Source: Orthonyx spaldingii
Taxonomy: Eukaryota > Chordata > Aves > Passeriformes > Orthonychidae
NCBI GenBank assembly: GCA_013397795.1
Contig: VZTJ01004095.1
Span: forward strand, 103,846 to 167,845
Reading direction: 5' to 3'
DNA length: 64,000 nucleotides
Shown here one piece after another: positions 13,452 through 25,285 of the stretch (positions are counted from its first letter, which is position 1; each line of letters starts with the position of its first letter). The notes beneath the pieces were generated by a model that was given only the letters and a program-made list of their open reading frames with translations, was not told where the DNA came from and ran no database searches. Position numbers and translations under genes: made by a program.

Positions 13452-13732
13452 AGTCTCTTCCCTGTGACAGGGACAGGACCCAGGTTACAGCTGGAGCTAT
13501 GCCGGGGGGTTTACGTTGGATATGAGGAAGGGTTCTTCCCCCAGAGGGTGCTGGGCACTGCCCAGGCTCCCCAAGGAATGGTGACATTCCCAAGGCTGCC
13601 AGAGCTCCAGGAGCGTTTGGACACCGCTCCAGGGATTCACAGAGTGGGATTGTTGGGGGTCTGTGCAGAGCCAGGGGTTGAACTGGATGATCCTTGTGGG
13701 ACCCTTCCAGCTCAGGATGTTCCATGATTCTC
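13452..13732 (+). mobile_element. CR1 LINE 3' fragment, second subfamily
   Basis: It starts near CCTGTGACAGGGACAGGACC. It contains CCCCAGAGGGTGCTGGGCAC, CTGCCAGAGCTCCAGGAGCG and GGTTGAACTGGATGATCC, and ends near TTCCATGATTCTC. The copies at 52056 (opposite strand) and 54745 share the same blocks and differ from the majority CR1 type here, so they form a distinct subfamily. Confidence 0.85.
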
Positions 13733-14124
13733 AGAAACATCTGGTGAGGCACTAAACCTCACCCTTTGATCACTTAGTTTAGGTACTGCCCTCATTGCCA
13801 CTGGTGTCATAGTGTGAGGTCCTGAACTTTCTGCCTGTGTTGGTTTCTCCAGTGGGTTCCTCAAAGAAAATGGGTCTTGTCCAGCTCGAGGCCTTGGCCC
13901 TCTCTGGTGCACTGCAGAGCCATCCTTTGTCATCTTGCAGGGGACGTGTGGCATAGCTGAGGTTTGGCTGGGTATTTTCTCTTGCCTAAGGTGAGAACAA
14001 AGCTGTTTCTTCGCTCTAACTTTCTATCTTCAGCTCAGGAAATCAGGAAGTTTATCTGGATTAAAGCCTAAGTGACAGTGATAGGCCAGGAGGGGTGGAA
14101 ACCCAGCCCTGGGGAATAACATCC

Positions 14125-14190
14125 GTGCCCCTGGCAGGGGTTGGGACTGGATGGTCTTTAAGGTCCCTCCCCACTCAAACCAGTCTGTGA
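14125..14190 (+). mobile_element. Short CR1 LINE 3' end
   Basis: Only the last ~65 bases are preserved: GCCCCTGGCAGGGGTTGGGA, then ATGGTCTTTAAGGTCCC, a degraded CCAACCCAAACC block and CAGTCTGTGA. The copy is severely 5'-truncated. Confidence 0.65.
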
Positions 14191-15910
14191 AACAGCCGAG
14201 GCTGTGTGCTGTTCCATGCTGTTCCAGAGAAGCCAGGTTGCAGGTGGATTGAGTGGAAGGAAGTGGGGTCACTTGCATGCGAGGTGAATGAACCAGGATT
14301 ATTTTAAGGGAGCTTCCTCACTTTCGTGACACATCCTGGCTGCAGAGAGAATCAGAGCAGCAGTCTTGCTAAATTCCTCTTAGATATAAGGGAGTTGTGA
14401 CAAAAAAGTCTTTTCAGGGACTGAAAAGTAAAGATCAGCTGCAGGTGTTGCATGATATTGTCATTTTGGTTGTGTCTAGTAATAATATCGATTTCCCTTC
14501 ACAACCTTCAGTGTCAGTGGGCAGAAGAGGCCAAAGCTTGCGTGGTTCATCACATGGTGCCCTCAAGCAAGGAGCTGTTCATCTGTCAGCTGGAATTGTG
14601 ACTTTTTTCTGCATTATTCCCAGGCTGTGCATGTCTTTGATATGCCCAGGATGGCCATTTGTAGGTTTTGGTTTCTGGGTCAGCGTAATCACAGGGTGGG
14701 AGCGGTCAGGATGTGAAGTTACCCATGAGAGAAAGTCCTCTCGAGAGGCCTCAGGTGTGCTGCCTGTTGTAAGCATTGGGAGCAGGTAGGATCAGAGGGC
14801 AGGCTTTCATTTCCATGGGAAAAGCACAGTTTCTGGGGTCACTTTGTATGGTGCAAGGGGACAGGACAATATTTTAGCATCATCCCAATCTCAGAGCTGA
14901 TTCGGGCAGCTGGGGAATGGGGTGAGATCAGTGAACAGAGATTGTAGGATCTCTGTACCCAAAACATGCATCCTCCTTTTTGCAGTTTACCACTCAGTCA
15001 AAGCAAAGAACATAAACCCAGGAAACCTCTGCAGATGATGCTTTGCAGAAGCTCATTTGGTTGACATGTTTTGCTTGTGTTGCTTGTCCCTTTAAGGCTG
15101 TTTATGTGTGGAGTGTCGAGGCTGCAGCGTTTGTACTGAAAGCAGCAAAGAGCCTAGCAGTTGTGACTTAAATCCACCTGCTTTGTGGCACCTACACTTG
15201 GAGCTCTTCTAGTGGCCCTAATAACCTTAATGAGGTTTTTATGTGGCTTTTCTTAGGTCTTAATTTTGTTCCACATGAGTATTCAGGTATAAGCAGCATC
15301 TTGGAGCTCTGCTGTACCATGTAATAGTATATTTGACAACTGCGTTTCCCCCCCTTGACTGTTATATTAAGTTGTATCATAGATTGATTTTAAATGCTGG
15401 CATTTCATAATTGCATCTCAAAACGTGCGTTATCTGGACTGCACAAAGCAGAATTAAGTAGAACAAATACATCTTGCTTTATCTGGAAACAGGGTGTACT
15501 TTGCTGCAGATTACTGATGTTCTCTTATCTATGGTGCAAACACTTTGGAGTGGTGAAGGTTTGGAGTAAGGAGTTGTTATTTAATGCTGTGTGGTGCATG
15601 TTGTGATTTGAAATATAAATAAATAGAACTTACTCTCTGGGTTTGTTCTCAATGACCAGCACAGCAGCTCTACCTTACGAAGGTGAAAAGGAATTTCCTA
15701 TTTATATCCCATCCCTGTTCATCATGCCAGAGTTGCCAGTGGAAGCCCAAGTCATTGCCAATCAGCAATAGGTGTTTGAGGAACTTTCTCTTTGTTTCTT
15801 CTCTATTTCCACATTTCTTTAGACTTTGGTTTCAAGCTTGTGTATTGTAGCAGCTGCTGCCTTCACTGGAGCTTTGAGTGCACAAAGAATTGCCTGATTT
15901 CATGCCAGAT
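14191..15910. other. Non-coding intronic stretch
   Basis: No exon, RNA gene or repeat could be supported. A 130-codon plus-strand ORF at 14397-14789 has no recognisable motif and no flanking gene signals. Confidence 0.4.
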
Positions 15911-15999
15911 CATAGAATCATGGAATATCCTGAGTTTGAAGGGACTCACAAGTATCATCAAGTCCAACTCCTGGCGCTGCACAAGACAACCACAGGAGT
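15911..15999 (-). mobile_element. CR1 LINE 3' end, second subfamily
   Basis: CATAGAATCATGGAATATCC, then GAAGGGACTCACAAG, AAGTCCAACTCCTGG and the CTGCACA block. This is the reverse complement of a CR1 3' terminus of the type seen at 52056. Confidence 0.75.
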
Positions 16000-18299
16000 T
16001 ACTTTCTTTTATTCCCCAAGGATAACCTTCTTTTTTTTCTTTGCTTCTTTATTCTTTCTCACCTTTGAGGGTATTCTGATAATTGGACCTGAGAGTATTG
16101 GACCTGAGAGTTAAAAAAAAAGGGAAAAATAAAAGATATGATGCAAGAGCAGCTGTAAATTCCCATTTCTGCAGCAGCCACAGGTCCTTTGCTGTTTGCT
16201 GTGCAAGGGACTTGGGTTTTAAGTTCCTCTTCCCCTCTTTACAAGCTGCCTACTCGATGTTGCCATTCCCCACCTGTGAGGAAGCAAAGGAGGCAAAAAA
16301 TATTGCTACAATGGAGGAGAGAGTGGCAAGAGTGTGTGTGAGAGTGTGTGAGTGAGTGTGTGTGTGTGTGTGTGTGTTTGAAATGCCTCTTTGTGCTGCC
16401 AGGGGTACGTTCAGATACGGCTGCGGCCTTGGTCCCTCCGAGTGGATTTCCCCTCTGGATGCCTGAAGAACAGTGAATTTTTTCTGCACAACTGGCTGTT
16501 TCTAATGAGACCTTCCTTCATTTTCCAGTGAAGCAACAGATCAGCACCTCTAAAAAGATCTTTATCTCATTGGTGAAGAGCAGGAGTCCTTTCTATATTG
16601 AAAAATCCCGGAAGGAAACGGCATCCTGTGTGAGCTGTGGCCTGTGTGAATGGGCTATCAATCAGTTTAATTAAAACTCTGGTTATGGCAGGGTTTTCCT
16701 CCTTTTTAGTTCAGCTACAACACAGGGAGAAAAAAGTTTTTATCTTTACAAGCTGTTCTTGCAGAAGTTGTTGCTGTGATTGCCATTAAGAAATCCTTGT
16801 GTTTTAGGCAAATAAATTAGTTTACTTCTTTGTATAAAGAAATATCTTGCCCCTTGGCCATTTCCAAAAATAGATGTGGAGTCCCTGAAAGTGAAGTGTT
16901 TAAATGCAGCATATGGATTAGCTCATGGGGTGGTGCAAAACGATGGGATTTAGCCAACTTTGCCTTTTGTGTGGTTGTCCCAGGTCAGGCTGCTGAAGGA
17001 GAACGGAGCCAGTTTCCTTTGAGCCAGTGAGTGTGTCCTGTGTGTGGGGCATGCAGGATCTCCCTGGTTAGGGCAGGATAATTGCGTGATCCTGGCGCTG
17101 AGAGATGGATAAATGTTAAAGAGTGGAAATACACTTTGTTGGTTTTGCTCACTTAAATGTTTCTTTTGTACATGGGTGATACTCCCTGCAGAAATCTCTT
17201 CATGGAGTCTGTGTTTGCATCAAAACCTTGGCTCCGCTGAAGCACAGAAGGTTCAAACTTTGCTTTTTGCCCAGAGGCTCCAGTGTGCAACGAGAGCCCA
17301 GTTTGGGAGAGAAGAGGAGCATCCCAGCGTAAATTCATGGCTTTGGGTTTTTACAGGAGAGTGTTTTTGTTCCTTGGGACATATGGGCCACAAAAAGGTC
17401 CATGATGGCCACGTCTTCCACCATGTGGAGGATCCTGCCTCGTGGATGCTCCTGGTGCTGGTGGCCTTGTGGCTGAGGCGAAGAGTGTGTGTACCCCTCT
17501 TTCAACATGTGGGAGGAGAAACATGCCCAGCAAGCAGCAGACCCTTGGAGGTGGTGCTCACCTTTTATCACTCTGCATTTCAGACTGGTGGTTGCATGTG
17601 TCCATGTTTAAATGGGACACCAGTACCAACTGGGACCCTCCTCCTGTGAGCATTTCTAGATATTTTGGTTTGCTGTTGAGCTCTGCTGAGTTTTTGGTAG
17701 CACTAAGAAAAGGAGGAAGGGGGTGTTAGTTTTGTTTGGTGGAGTCAATATTGAATGTGTTTTCTCTCGAACTGTGACAGTCTGGGTGCTTTGTAGCACG
17801 GTGGGGAATGATGTTAAAATGAGGAGCAGGTCTCTAAATGTAAAGGACTCGGAGAAGGAACACAAACATTTCCTCAGTCCCAGGAGTGGAACAATAGCTC
17901 ATTGTTGGGAGGAAGGGATTGCAGAAAAGCCAGCAGACTCAGAAATAGGGGGTTATTTTCTATAGCTTACTATTTATATTGCACTTGGAGGCTCTTTGGG
18001 AACTAGATGTGCAGTTCCTGGAATGTGTGTCCCTTGGTCGGGGAAGGTTGGGTGCGAGCAGAGTGTGTCCTCAGTGGGCATTTGTCCTGCACAATGCTGG
18101 GGTTGGGGGCGCTTGGAACGCTGCTCTGTGTCCGTGCGAGTCCCTGCTCTGCCTCGCAGCCTGGCAGCTGAGGAGATGTCCCCTAACGAGACGGGACTCT
18201 TCTTCCTCCCACCCTCACTTTCTTTCTGCTGTCTATGGGCCGCTGAATGGGTTTGCATTGACCAGAGAGACAAAGGAGCCTTTCAGGCTCCGGCTTTCG
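16000..18299. other. Non-coding intronic stretch with a TG microsatellite
   Basis: This stretch holds a tandem 15-bp pair (ATTGGACCTGAGAGT twice, about 16082-16111) and the TG tract at 16331-16377. A 178-codon plus-strand ORF at 17113-17649 is unrecognised and probably a chance ORF. Confidence 0.4.
16331..16377 (+). repeat. (TG)n microsatellite
   Basis: Interrupted TG/AG dinucleotides are followed by an uninterrupted (TG) run of about 10 units. It is probably length-polymorphic. Confidence 0.85.
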
Positions 18300-18760
18300 C
18301 CACAGCCAGCGCGCTCTGGGCTTTTGTTAATGCGCTCAGTCCCCCCTTTCTCTCCGTGCAGCCTCACGCTCATTGTTAATGCAGCTCCGGAGCAGCACTG
18401 ATAGTTCTGAATTCATTTTGTTTGCTCAGATCGCAGGAAAAGTTGCAAAAAGCTGCAGAGAGAACGTGTTGCCTCTTAGATTTTCTGCAGAGTATTTTCT
18501 TTCATGCCTTTCGCAGGGAAAAGTGGATTGTGTAAACAGATCCCGGCAAATCCGTGCCCGAGCGTGGCGGGGCAGCGCCTGCGCGCGGAGCCGGCGCCTC
18601 CTTCCAGCGCCTGGGAACACTAACTGGCTTTCCCCCACCCCACTGGATTAGGCTCCATGTTGTCCTGTTTAATTTTGTTATTGCATTAGGCAGCTAAAGA
18701 TATAAGCGCTTATTAAAACAGCTGCTCTGCTAAGTGGCAGCGCCGAGTCGGGGGTGCTGT
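18300..18760. promoter_or_regulatory. CpG-rich intronic patch, candidate regulatory element
   Basis: About a dozen CpGs fall within roughly 80 bases at 18541-18620, including GCGCGCGG and GCCGGCGCC, inside a generally CpG-poor intron. Flanking sequence has forkhead-like GTAAACA (18532-18538) and repeated TTGTTAATGC/ATTGTTAATGC motifs at about 18323 and 18373. A TATA box, exon or coding segment cannot be assigned. A conserved enhancer or alternative promoter is an inference. Confidence 0.3.
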
Positions 18761-18828
18761 GCAGCAGTTGGGAACTCGCTCGGCATCACCCCAGAGTGAC
18801 TCTGTTGTGTGAGGGGATTGTGATTCTT

Positions 18829-18940
18829 AAGGACTCGAAGGCTTGAAGATCCATAGTCTTAAATAAATTAAACCAACTTCAGATAGATACAGCAACACGG
18901 GGATGGAAGGTGGGAGGATCTCCTAGGTCAGCATTTCCTA
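18829..18940 (+). repeat. 112-bp direct repeat, copy 1
   Basis: It begins AAGGACTCGAAGGCTTGAAG, contains AATAAATTAAACCAACTTCA and CAGCAACACGGGGATGG, and ends near CAGCATTTCCT. It matches 19781-19890 at roughly nine of ten positions in the same orientation. It is not recognisably CR1. It is either a local duplication or two copies of an unlisted dispersed element. Confidence 0.85.
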
Positions 18941-19780
18941 ACAGTGCATAGAGATGACCAAAAGCAAAGCTACTTTTCCAATTCCATGTTAATAAACCTG
19001 AAAGGTGCTGGTAGGTGCTCTCTAATCCTTGTGAAACATCACTATGGAATTAATTCCTGGAAATAAACTGTTAGGTAGCAGCTGATGGAGAGCACTAGTG
19101 CATAGCAGACATGCAAAAATAAATCTAAATGCTGCTGGGGGTGAGGATGGATGAGGAATTGTTGTTTCTTATTGTAAATGCAGGCAGGTTTTGAGGGGGT
19201 TGTGCCCCAAAATCAAATGCACTGTCGAGTGAAGCAAACTGGGAGAACAGGACAGGGATGAGTTTGATTGTGCAAATGAGGTAGTGTCAGCAGTTGAGAG
19301 ATGACCACAAAGGCTGTTGAAGGATTCAAAGCACCTCAGTGCAGCTGGTTTTTCTAGAAATAGTTGGGTTTTTTGTATTCGGAACCAATTTTTAATAGCA
19401 TGTAAAGCTGTGTTGTCTTTGGTTACCATCACCCTGACTGGAACATAAATTGTGGAGCTGGGAGAAGTGAGGCAGTATCTCTGCACCTTTCAAAGGATAA
19501 CGGAACCCTCTGTAGTGAATATGTGACAAACGGGGAGAAAAACAGAGTTCAGACACGTGGAGGGGCCTGAGCGAGTCACGGAAGAAATCCTTGTCAAGAG
19601 AGCATGACTGATTTTGTTTTTTCCCCAAATGGAGAATGACTTAAACTTTTCAATAGATGGCTGCTGAGCACACACTTTCAAGCTGGAAAAAGTAACCCCA
19701 GACACGACTGTTCATCACTCCCCCCAGCCAACTCGTGCCTCGCCGTTAGAAAGTACCTGTCCTTGCATGCACTTACTTTT

Positions 19781-19890
19781 AAGGACTTGAAGGCTTGAAG
19801 ATCCACAGTCCTAAATAAATTAAACCAACTTCAGATAGGTACAGCAACGCGGGGATGGGAGGTGGGAGTGTCCCCTAGGTTGGTGTTTCT
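19781..19890 (+). repeat. 112-bp direct repeat, copy 2
   Basis: It begins AAGGACTTGAAGGCTTGAAG and contains the same AATAAATTAAACCAACTTCA core and CAGCAACGCGGGGATGG. It ends near TGGTGTTTCT. It lies about 950 bp downstream of copy 1 and only ~60 bp before a CR1 fragment. Confidence 0.85.
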
Positions 19891-19951
19891 TTGCCACCTG
19901 TCTGGAGGGATGTGGATCTGTCTGATTGCAGTGTGCTCCATCCTGGAGTGA

Positions 19952-20098
19952 ACTCCCCATCCCTGGAGGTGTCCAAGGCCAGGCTGGACAGGGCTTGGAG
20001 CACCCTGGGATAGTGGAAGGTGTCCCTGCCCATGGCAGGGGTGGAAGGGGATGAGCTTTAAGAACCCTTCTAACTCACACCATTCTGGGATTCTGTGA
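19952..20098 (+). mobile_element. CR1 LINE 3' fragment
   Basis: CATCCCTGGAGGTGTCCAAG, then GGACAGGGCTTGGAGCACCC, GGAAGGTGTCCCTGCCCATG and a terminal CATTCTGGGATTCTGTG. Sense strand plus; 5'-truncated. Confidence 0.9.
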
Positions 20099-22512
20099 CC
20101 AAAAAAAGGCACTAATATTTCATTAATTACTCAGAAGGGGTTACTTTATCCAGAAAGAACTTCACAACTGGTCGACCACACAATGCAAACACTCCTTGTG
20201 CCTTGGTAAGTGTCGTCTTAATTCTGTTATTCTTGTCAGAGGGTCTGGTTCTAGATTTTTTGGGTTTTTTTAGCTTTAGAAGTCAGTGCCTGGGGTAAAA
20301 TCCCTGTGCGGCAATGGAGCCCAATAGGGGGAGTGTGAACTTTAACTAAAGCCTTGTCTGAATTCCTTCCAATTTCCTGTACAAAGGATGAGCCTCACCG
20401 TGTGTCCAGAAGGCTAATAAATGTAGGGGCTTGTAAATCAAAAGGGAAATGAATCTGAAGGCCTTGGGGCCTTTGCTTTGCTTAGAAGTGTGGAATGTGT
20501 CCATGAGACAACACTCAAATTGTCCTTTCTAATAGTTGCTTTAAAATGTATGCCCAAACTTACCCAACAAAGTAAAAATAAGTTGTTTCCTTGGTGTCTT
20601 CCGTGAGTGAAACCCTTCTTGGTTCAGTGGTAGAGGGTTTAGACCTTGGGACTGGACCAAATGAGCTGGATTTTGGCACACTTAGCCCTGACTGGAGCAG
20701 GGAATGTTCTTCTAATCCCCCCATGCCCCCAAAGCCACCAAACCACAGCGTTTCATCATCACCTGTGGCACAAATCCACCCGATGGCTTTGTTCCGGCTG
20801 CTGAAATGCAGCTTTCCTGATCTTGGTTTTCTTTCTGTTGGGAGGAAATCTGCCACCTTCCTCTGCAAGTCTTTCAAGAAGGTTTCTTCTAATAAAAACC
20901 TTGGTTTTAGCAGCCTTGGCATTGGCTTTGACCTTGGGTGCCCTTTTTACTGCTCTTCTTTTCCTGTCTTTGATGTTGGAGTGCTGCATATTTGTGGTGA
21001 TTTCCAGAGGCATGTGCTGTGCTCAGACAGACGTGGCTGCGCTTCCGGACTTAAAACACCAGCGCTCAGCCTCAGTTTGATTAGGTTTGAGTAAAGAGAG
21101 AGTTTTGTAATGCAGAGCCATCAGCCTGGAACTCTTAAATCAGATAATTAATTATGGTGGGAGTGTTGTCGGAGTGTGGAGGTGGGAAGCAGCTCCGGGA
21201 TGGCTGGAAGGGGATTGATGGAGCTGAGTTAGGAGAGGTATTGACCACACTTGTGTGATGTCTTGACCTTCTAAACTATATGAGTTTGTCCCTCCATCAG
21301 CCGTGGGAAGGGACAGTCCCTGTTTTAGTCCCTTAAGCCTTTGCTATCCAAAAACATAAAATCCAATTGCATGCCTCTTATACTGGCTTAGCTGACCTGG
21401 CAAACGCACCCACAGAGGCCTCTGGAGCGGGAGAATCCGGCGTATTAAATGTGTGTGTTTGACTTGGGTGGTGATGGAAATGCCACTGGAGCTGGGGCAA
21501 CGGTCGCTTTCCTCTTTGGGCTGATCTTGGAGAAATCTTTTCTGTTTGCCTGACGTGGAAGGCAGGAGATGAGTCAGTGAGAGGAGGAGCTGCTCGTTTG
21601 TTATGTGTGGGGCTTGTACTGAGAGTGGCCGGATCTGCACCCAACTGCTGGGCTTTGAAAGAATTGGATCACTCTCCTTTTTGTTCAGGTCCTTGCATTC
21701 TCTTCCTTAATTTCACCTCCCATCACTATGTTTTCAGCTCCAGCTCTTCTACTAGGAAATAAATACAAACTTGCTTTTTCATACCCTCTTACTAATTCTC
21801 ACAGTACTTTTCACAGTTCTGTTTCAGGTATTTGTCGTCTTGAAGTCTCTTTAAATTGTTGGTTTTTTCCTTGAAAAGTCTGAACCTCCTTGGAAGAAGA
21901 TACATGGAGATTTATTTGCTGGGGATACAGATGATTGGTCCTGATTTCATGCCAAAATCAGTGCAGGGAGTGGGATAGGGAACTACAATTCAGGTGTTTA
22001 AGGAATATATGGCACTGCTGTTTGCTCCTTTTACTAAGTAGTTACTGGATTTCAAAAGCTTTTGCGGGGATGAGAACCCCAAATTTATTTTTTCTCTTCC
22101 CAAATGCCGTAAATATCCATTTCTTATGCTCTACTATCACCCACATCTCTCCAAAGAAAGAGCAAGTCAGCTGTCCCTGCTCAAAGGAGGTATTGAAGAG
22201 CCTGAATCCCGGAAGCTGGCGCAGGCTGGGTCGGGAGTGCTGCATTCAGCGACTGGGAGGCCCCAGGCCGTGAGGGGAAGGCAGGATCCCCCGGGGCTCT
22301 TCTGCCATGGGGATGGGCAAAGAGTCATTAGTGCTGCTCATTATTCACCCTGCAAAGTGTGTAAGTGCCAGGCTCAGCCTGAGTCTTTCAGTTCAGGCAA
22401 CAAAGCATTGCCACGTTCCATGGGCTTGCTCCCAAATCCATGAACACACCTCATCCTTGGAGGCTGAGCAGTGTTAAAAATCATCAGGGTTCAGAAGCGG
22501 GCAGAATGCAGT
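20099..22512. other. Non-coding stretch with an unassigned lysine-rich minus-strand ORF
   Basis: I see no supported gene. The minus-strand frame 21013-20759 encodes 84 residues rich in Lys, Arg and Ala, with segments such as RRNLLERLAEEGGRFPPNRK. I could not match it to a family, and it lacks splice or promoter context. It is discussed as a finding. Confidence 0.35.
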
Positions 22513-22776
22513 GGATTCTGATTTGGGTTGGAAGGGCCGTTAAAGGTCATCCCATGGGCAGAGACACCTTCCACTGTCCCTGGGTGCTCCAAGCCCCGTC
22601 CAGCCTGGCCTTGGACACTGCCAGGGATCCAGGGGCAGCCACAGTTTCTCTGGGCACCCTGTTCCAGGGCCTCCCCACCCTCACAGGGAAGGATTTCCTC
22701 CCAATATCCCATCTAACCCTGCCCTCTGGCAGTGGGAAGCCATTCCCTGTGTCCTGGCACTCCAGGCCCTTGACCA
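22513..22776 (-). mobile_element. CR1 LINE 3' fragment
   Basis: Plus-strand reading: GATTTGGGTTGGAAGGGCC, CATGGGCAGAGACACCTTCC, GATCCAGGGGCAGCCACAGT, CTCCCCACCCTCACAGGGAA and CTCTGGCAGTGGGAAGCC. This is the reverse complement of the CR1 3' region. It extends further 5' into the element than most copies here. Confidence 0.9.
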
Positions 22777-23364
22777 ACGTTCCTTAGGGCAGGATGTGGA
22801 GGCTGACTTGGGGTTCTCTGCATCAGTGTGGAGACTGAAGTGAACTGGATGGGGGGGTGGTGGTGTTCAACTCAGCCTTTGTTGTCACATGGTTCAGGAT
22901 GGAGGAGGAGAAAGGGCAGGAGCTGCAACTTAAGGGGAACAAACGAACTGCTCGCTCAGCTTGGCTTTCAAACCTTGTTTCTCGCTGCTCTTGCTGTGAC
23001 AGTTTTGGGAAGTTCCGAAATGCCTTATTGCTCCTGCTCCACCTCCAGGAGGTTACAGAGGAGACGTCCCTGCGCTTGCAAAAATCCTGAAATAGGGTCT
23101 GGGGGATGCTGTTGGTCACTGTGCTTCGGGGGTCGGCTGGGAATTAGGGAGATGTGCTTCAGGGCTGCGTGGCAGCTCCAGGTGGGGCCTTGGCTCCCGT
23201 GTGGGTCAGCTGGGCTCAGAGGCAGACACATCACAGCCGTCACTCATGGACCGCTTCTGACGCTCTTACAGATGTCACCAAACACAAACTCTGCTCTGCA
23301 GTCAAGTGCTCTTCCTCTGATGTCCAGAGCCAAGGGGATTCATGCCACTGAAGTAAAAATTGAG

Positions 23365-23398
23365 ATTATTATTATTATTACTATTATTATTATTATTA
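23365..23398 (+). repeat. (ATT)n microsatellite
   Basis: Eleven or so ATT triplets with one interrupting C. Simple repeat in non-coding sequence. Confidence 0.9.
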
Positions 23399-25261
23399 AC
23401 TTTTGCTTATATGGGAGTCCCTGTCCTTCTGCAGCAAGAGTGTGAGAGATCCAGGAGCTGGGAAGACATGCGAAAGCTGATTGTTCAGTGTTGATTTCAG
23501 CAACTCCTTACAAAGTAGCAGATCAGGCCAAGTAACATAAAATGAGAATAATCAAAGGGGTACTCGGTTTATCCATAATAAAATTAATTCTTCACTATTT
23601 CATAGGAGCTGCATGGTGAGATTTTAACTTTTTTTGCTTGAGCACTGTTCTATGCCTTAATGTTTCTTTCTCCCCTTGGCTGCTGGCCCCAGCTCTGCGC
23701 CTGCCGTGCAGTAAACGGCCTCGTGTGGCTGTTTCCATAGCTCAGCTCATCTCAGGTTCCCAGCACCACTCAGAGGGTCCTAAAAAGTGCTCAGATTTTT
23801 CCATTCAAGAGCCCGTGCTTTCCTGGATGTGTACCAGCTCTGCCGTTAAGGAAACGGGAGAGGATGAAGCCTGTCGGGTGTGTTTGAGGGGGATGAGGCT
23901 TTCCTCAGGTGGAGGGTTTTTTAACCCTGGAACCAGCAATAGCAGTCAAAGCTTCACTACCCCAATCCCTTCAGTTAGGGGGAGATTCTTAAAGGATTTT
24001 TCTTTTTCAGGTCTCTCTTCTCTGTCATAATAGGGAATTTATATTCTAGTAAATAGCAGAAAGTAATTCCCTGCTGTCTGTGGGATCGTGCATGGATTGC
24101 TTTGGGATTTGCCATGGTATGTATCAGCCAGTGCTTATAGGTGTTAGCTTTTCCTTGGGTGCCATGGCAGCACCTCACCTAGCCTGTGACAGTTTCTGTG
24201 ACCCCACCCATGACAGAGATGGTCCTTAAGGCAGTGGCACATGGGCTTTTCCCCTCTGCCCTCCATGCCATGCTGTGCTTCCTGCTGCCACAGGGCTCTG
24301 TCACTGCAAGGCAGAGGTTAGGATTGCATTTACCCACCTGGCTGAGCAACCGCTTCTGCGTGGAAAACAGCCTTCTCTGTCCTTTGTCTGTGCACAGATC
24401 CTCACTTGGCCTCCCAAAAGCTTTTTGATGTCTTATTTTTGCAAAAGGCCTAGTATTGGGTCACCGTGTGGTTCAGGAGCATCTCTGGGCACGTTGGGTG
24501 TGAGTCAACCCAAATGGAAGTGTCCACTTAAACAGCAAGAGGAAAAAGCCTTTTTGTGTAGCCAAGGCCGGGTACTTCAGGCTATAGCAAGTGTGATTAA
24601 ATGAATCACAATTCAAGATCTGGAGCTCCTGCTGGGGATTTCCAGTTGGGTTTCCCCTGCAAGAGCGCCATTGGTTATATTGGAATAGGGGAAAGATTCA
24701 TAACCATGGGATGAAAGGGAATTGTGTTATGTAAAAGTGAGGATGGCTGATGAAATGGCTGACCTTGCAAAATGCATTCTCTTGGCTGTGTGCTCTTAAA
24801 TATGGAGGAACACATCACAGGATGTGGATACAATCACTTGGTTATATTTAAAATATGGAGAGGCAGCATGCTTAATATTGCACTTACCTGGAGAAGCAAC
24901 TTCTCAAGCAAACTGATCCATGACCCTAAGAAACCTCACACAAATCCACAGGTAGTGTGTGTGGTTTATAAAAACTTGGACATTTACTTAAGTAAATCTT
25001 GAAATCACATGTGTATGTACTACAAATGATGCTATCATTGTCTGTATTGTCAATTAATCCACTTAGTGAACGTGTGTGAGAAGTTGTGAACAGCTCAGCT
25101 CAGCACACTTTAATTAATGGAGATGGTCTCTGAAGAACTCTGTGGGTTAGCTGGGCTTCGATGCTTTGGAATTTTACAGCATCTGTTTTCTCTTTTTCCC
25201 TAAGGAAAACTCAGTTATCTCTGCAGTTTTGCAAGCTCCTTGTCTACAGGTCCTTGTTTAC

Positions 25262-25285
25262 AGTCTGTTTTTAAGTAAACAGACT
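25262..25285. repeat. Inverted repeat, 9-bp arms and 6-base loop
   Basis: AGTCTGTTT is followed by TTAAGT and then the exact reverse complement AAACAGACT. The right arm overlaps GTAAACA, a forkhead-type core. It is too small to class as a transposon end or RNA gene. Confidence 0.6.

Noticed and set aside
17113..17649. 178-codon plus-strand ORF with Cys-rich stretches
   Set aside because: No domain, no splice or promoter context, and long overlapping ORFs on the opposite strand. Most likely a chance ORF.
20591..21094. 167-codon plus-strand ORF over the lysine-rich minus-strand ORF
   Set aside because: Its hydrophobic Leu/Ala stretches are the antisense of the Lys/Arg/Ala-rich frame, so it is a shadow.
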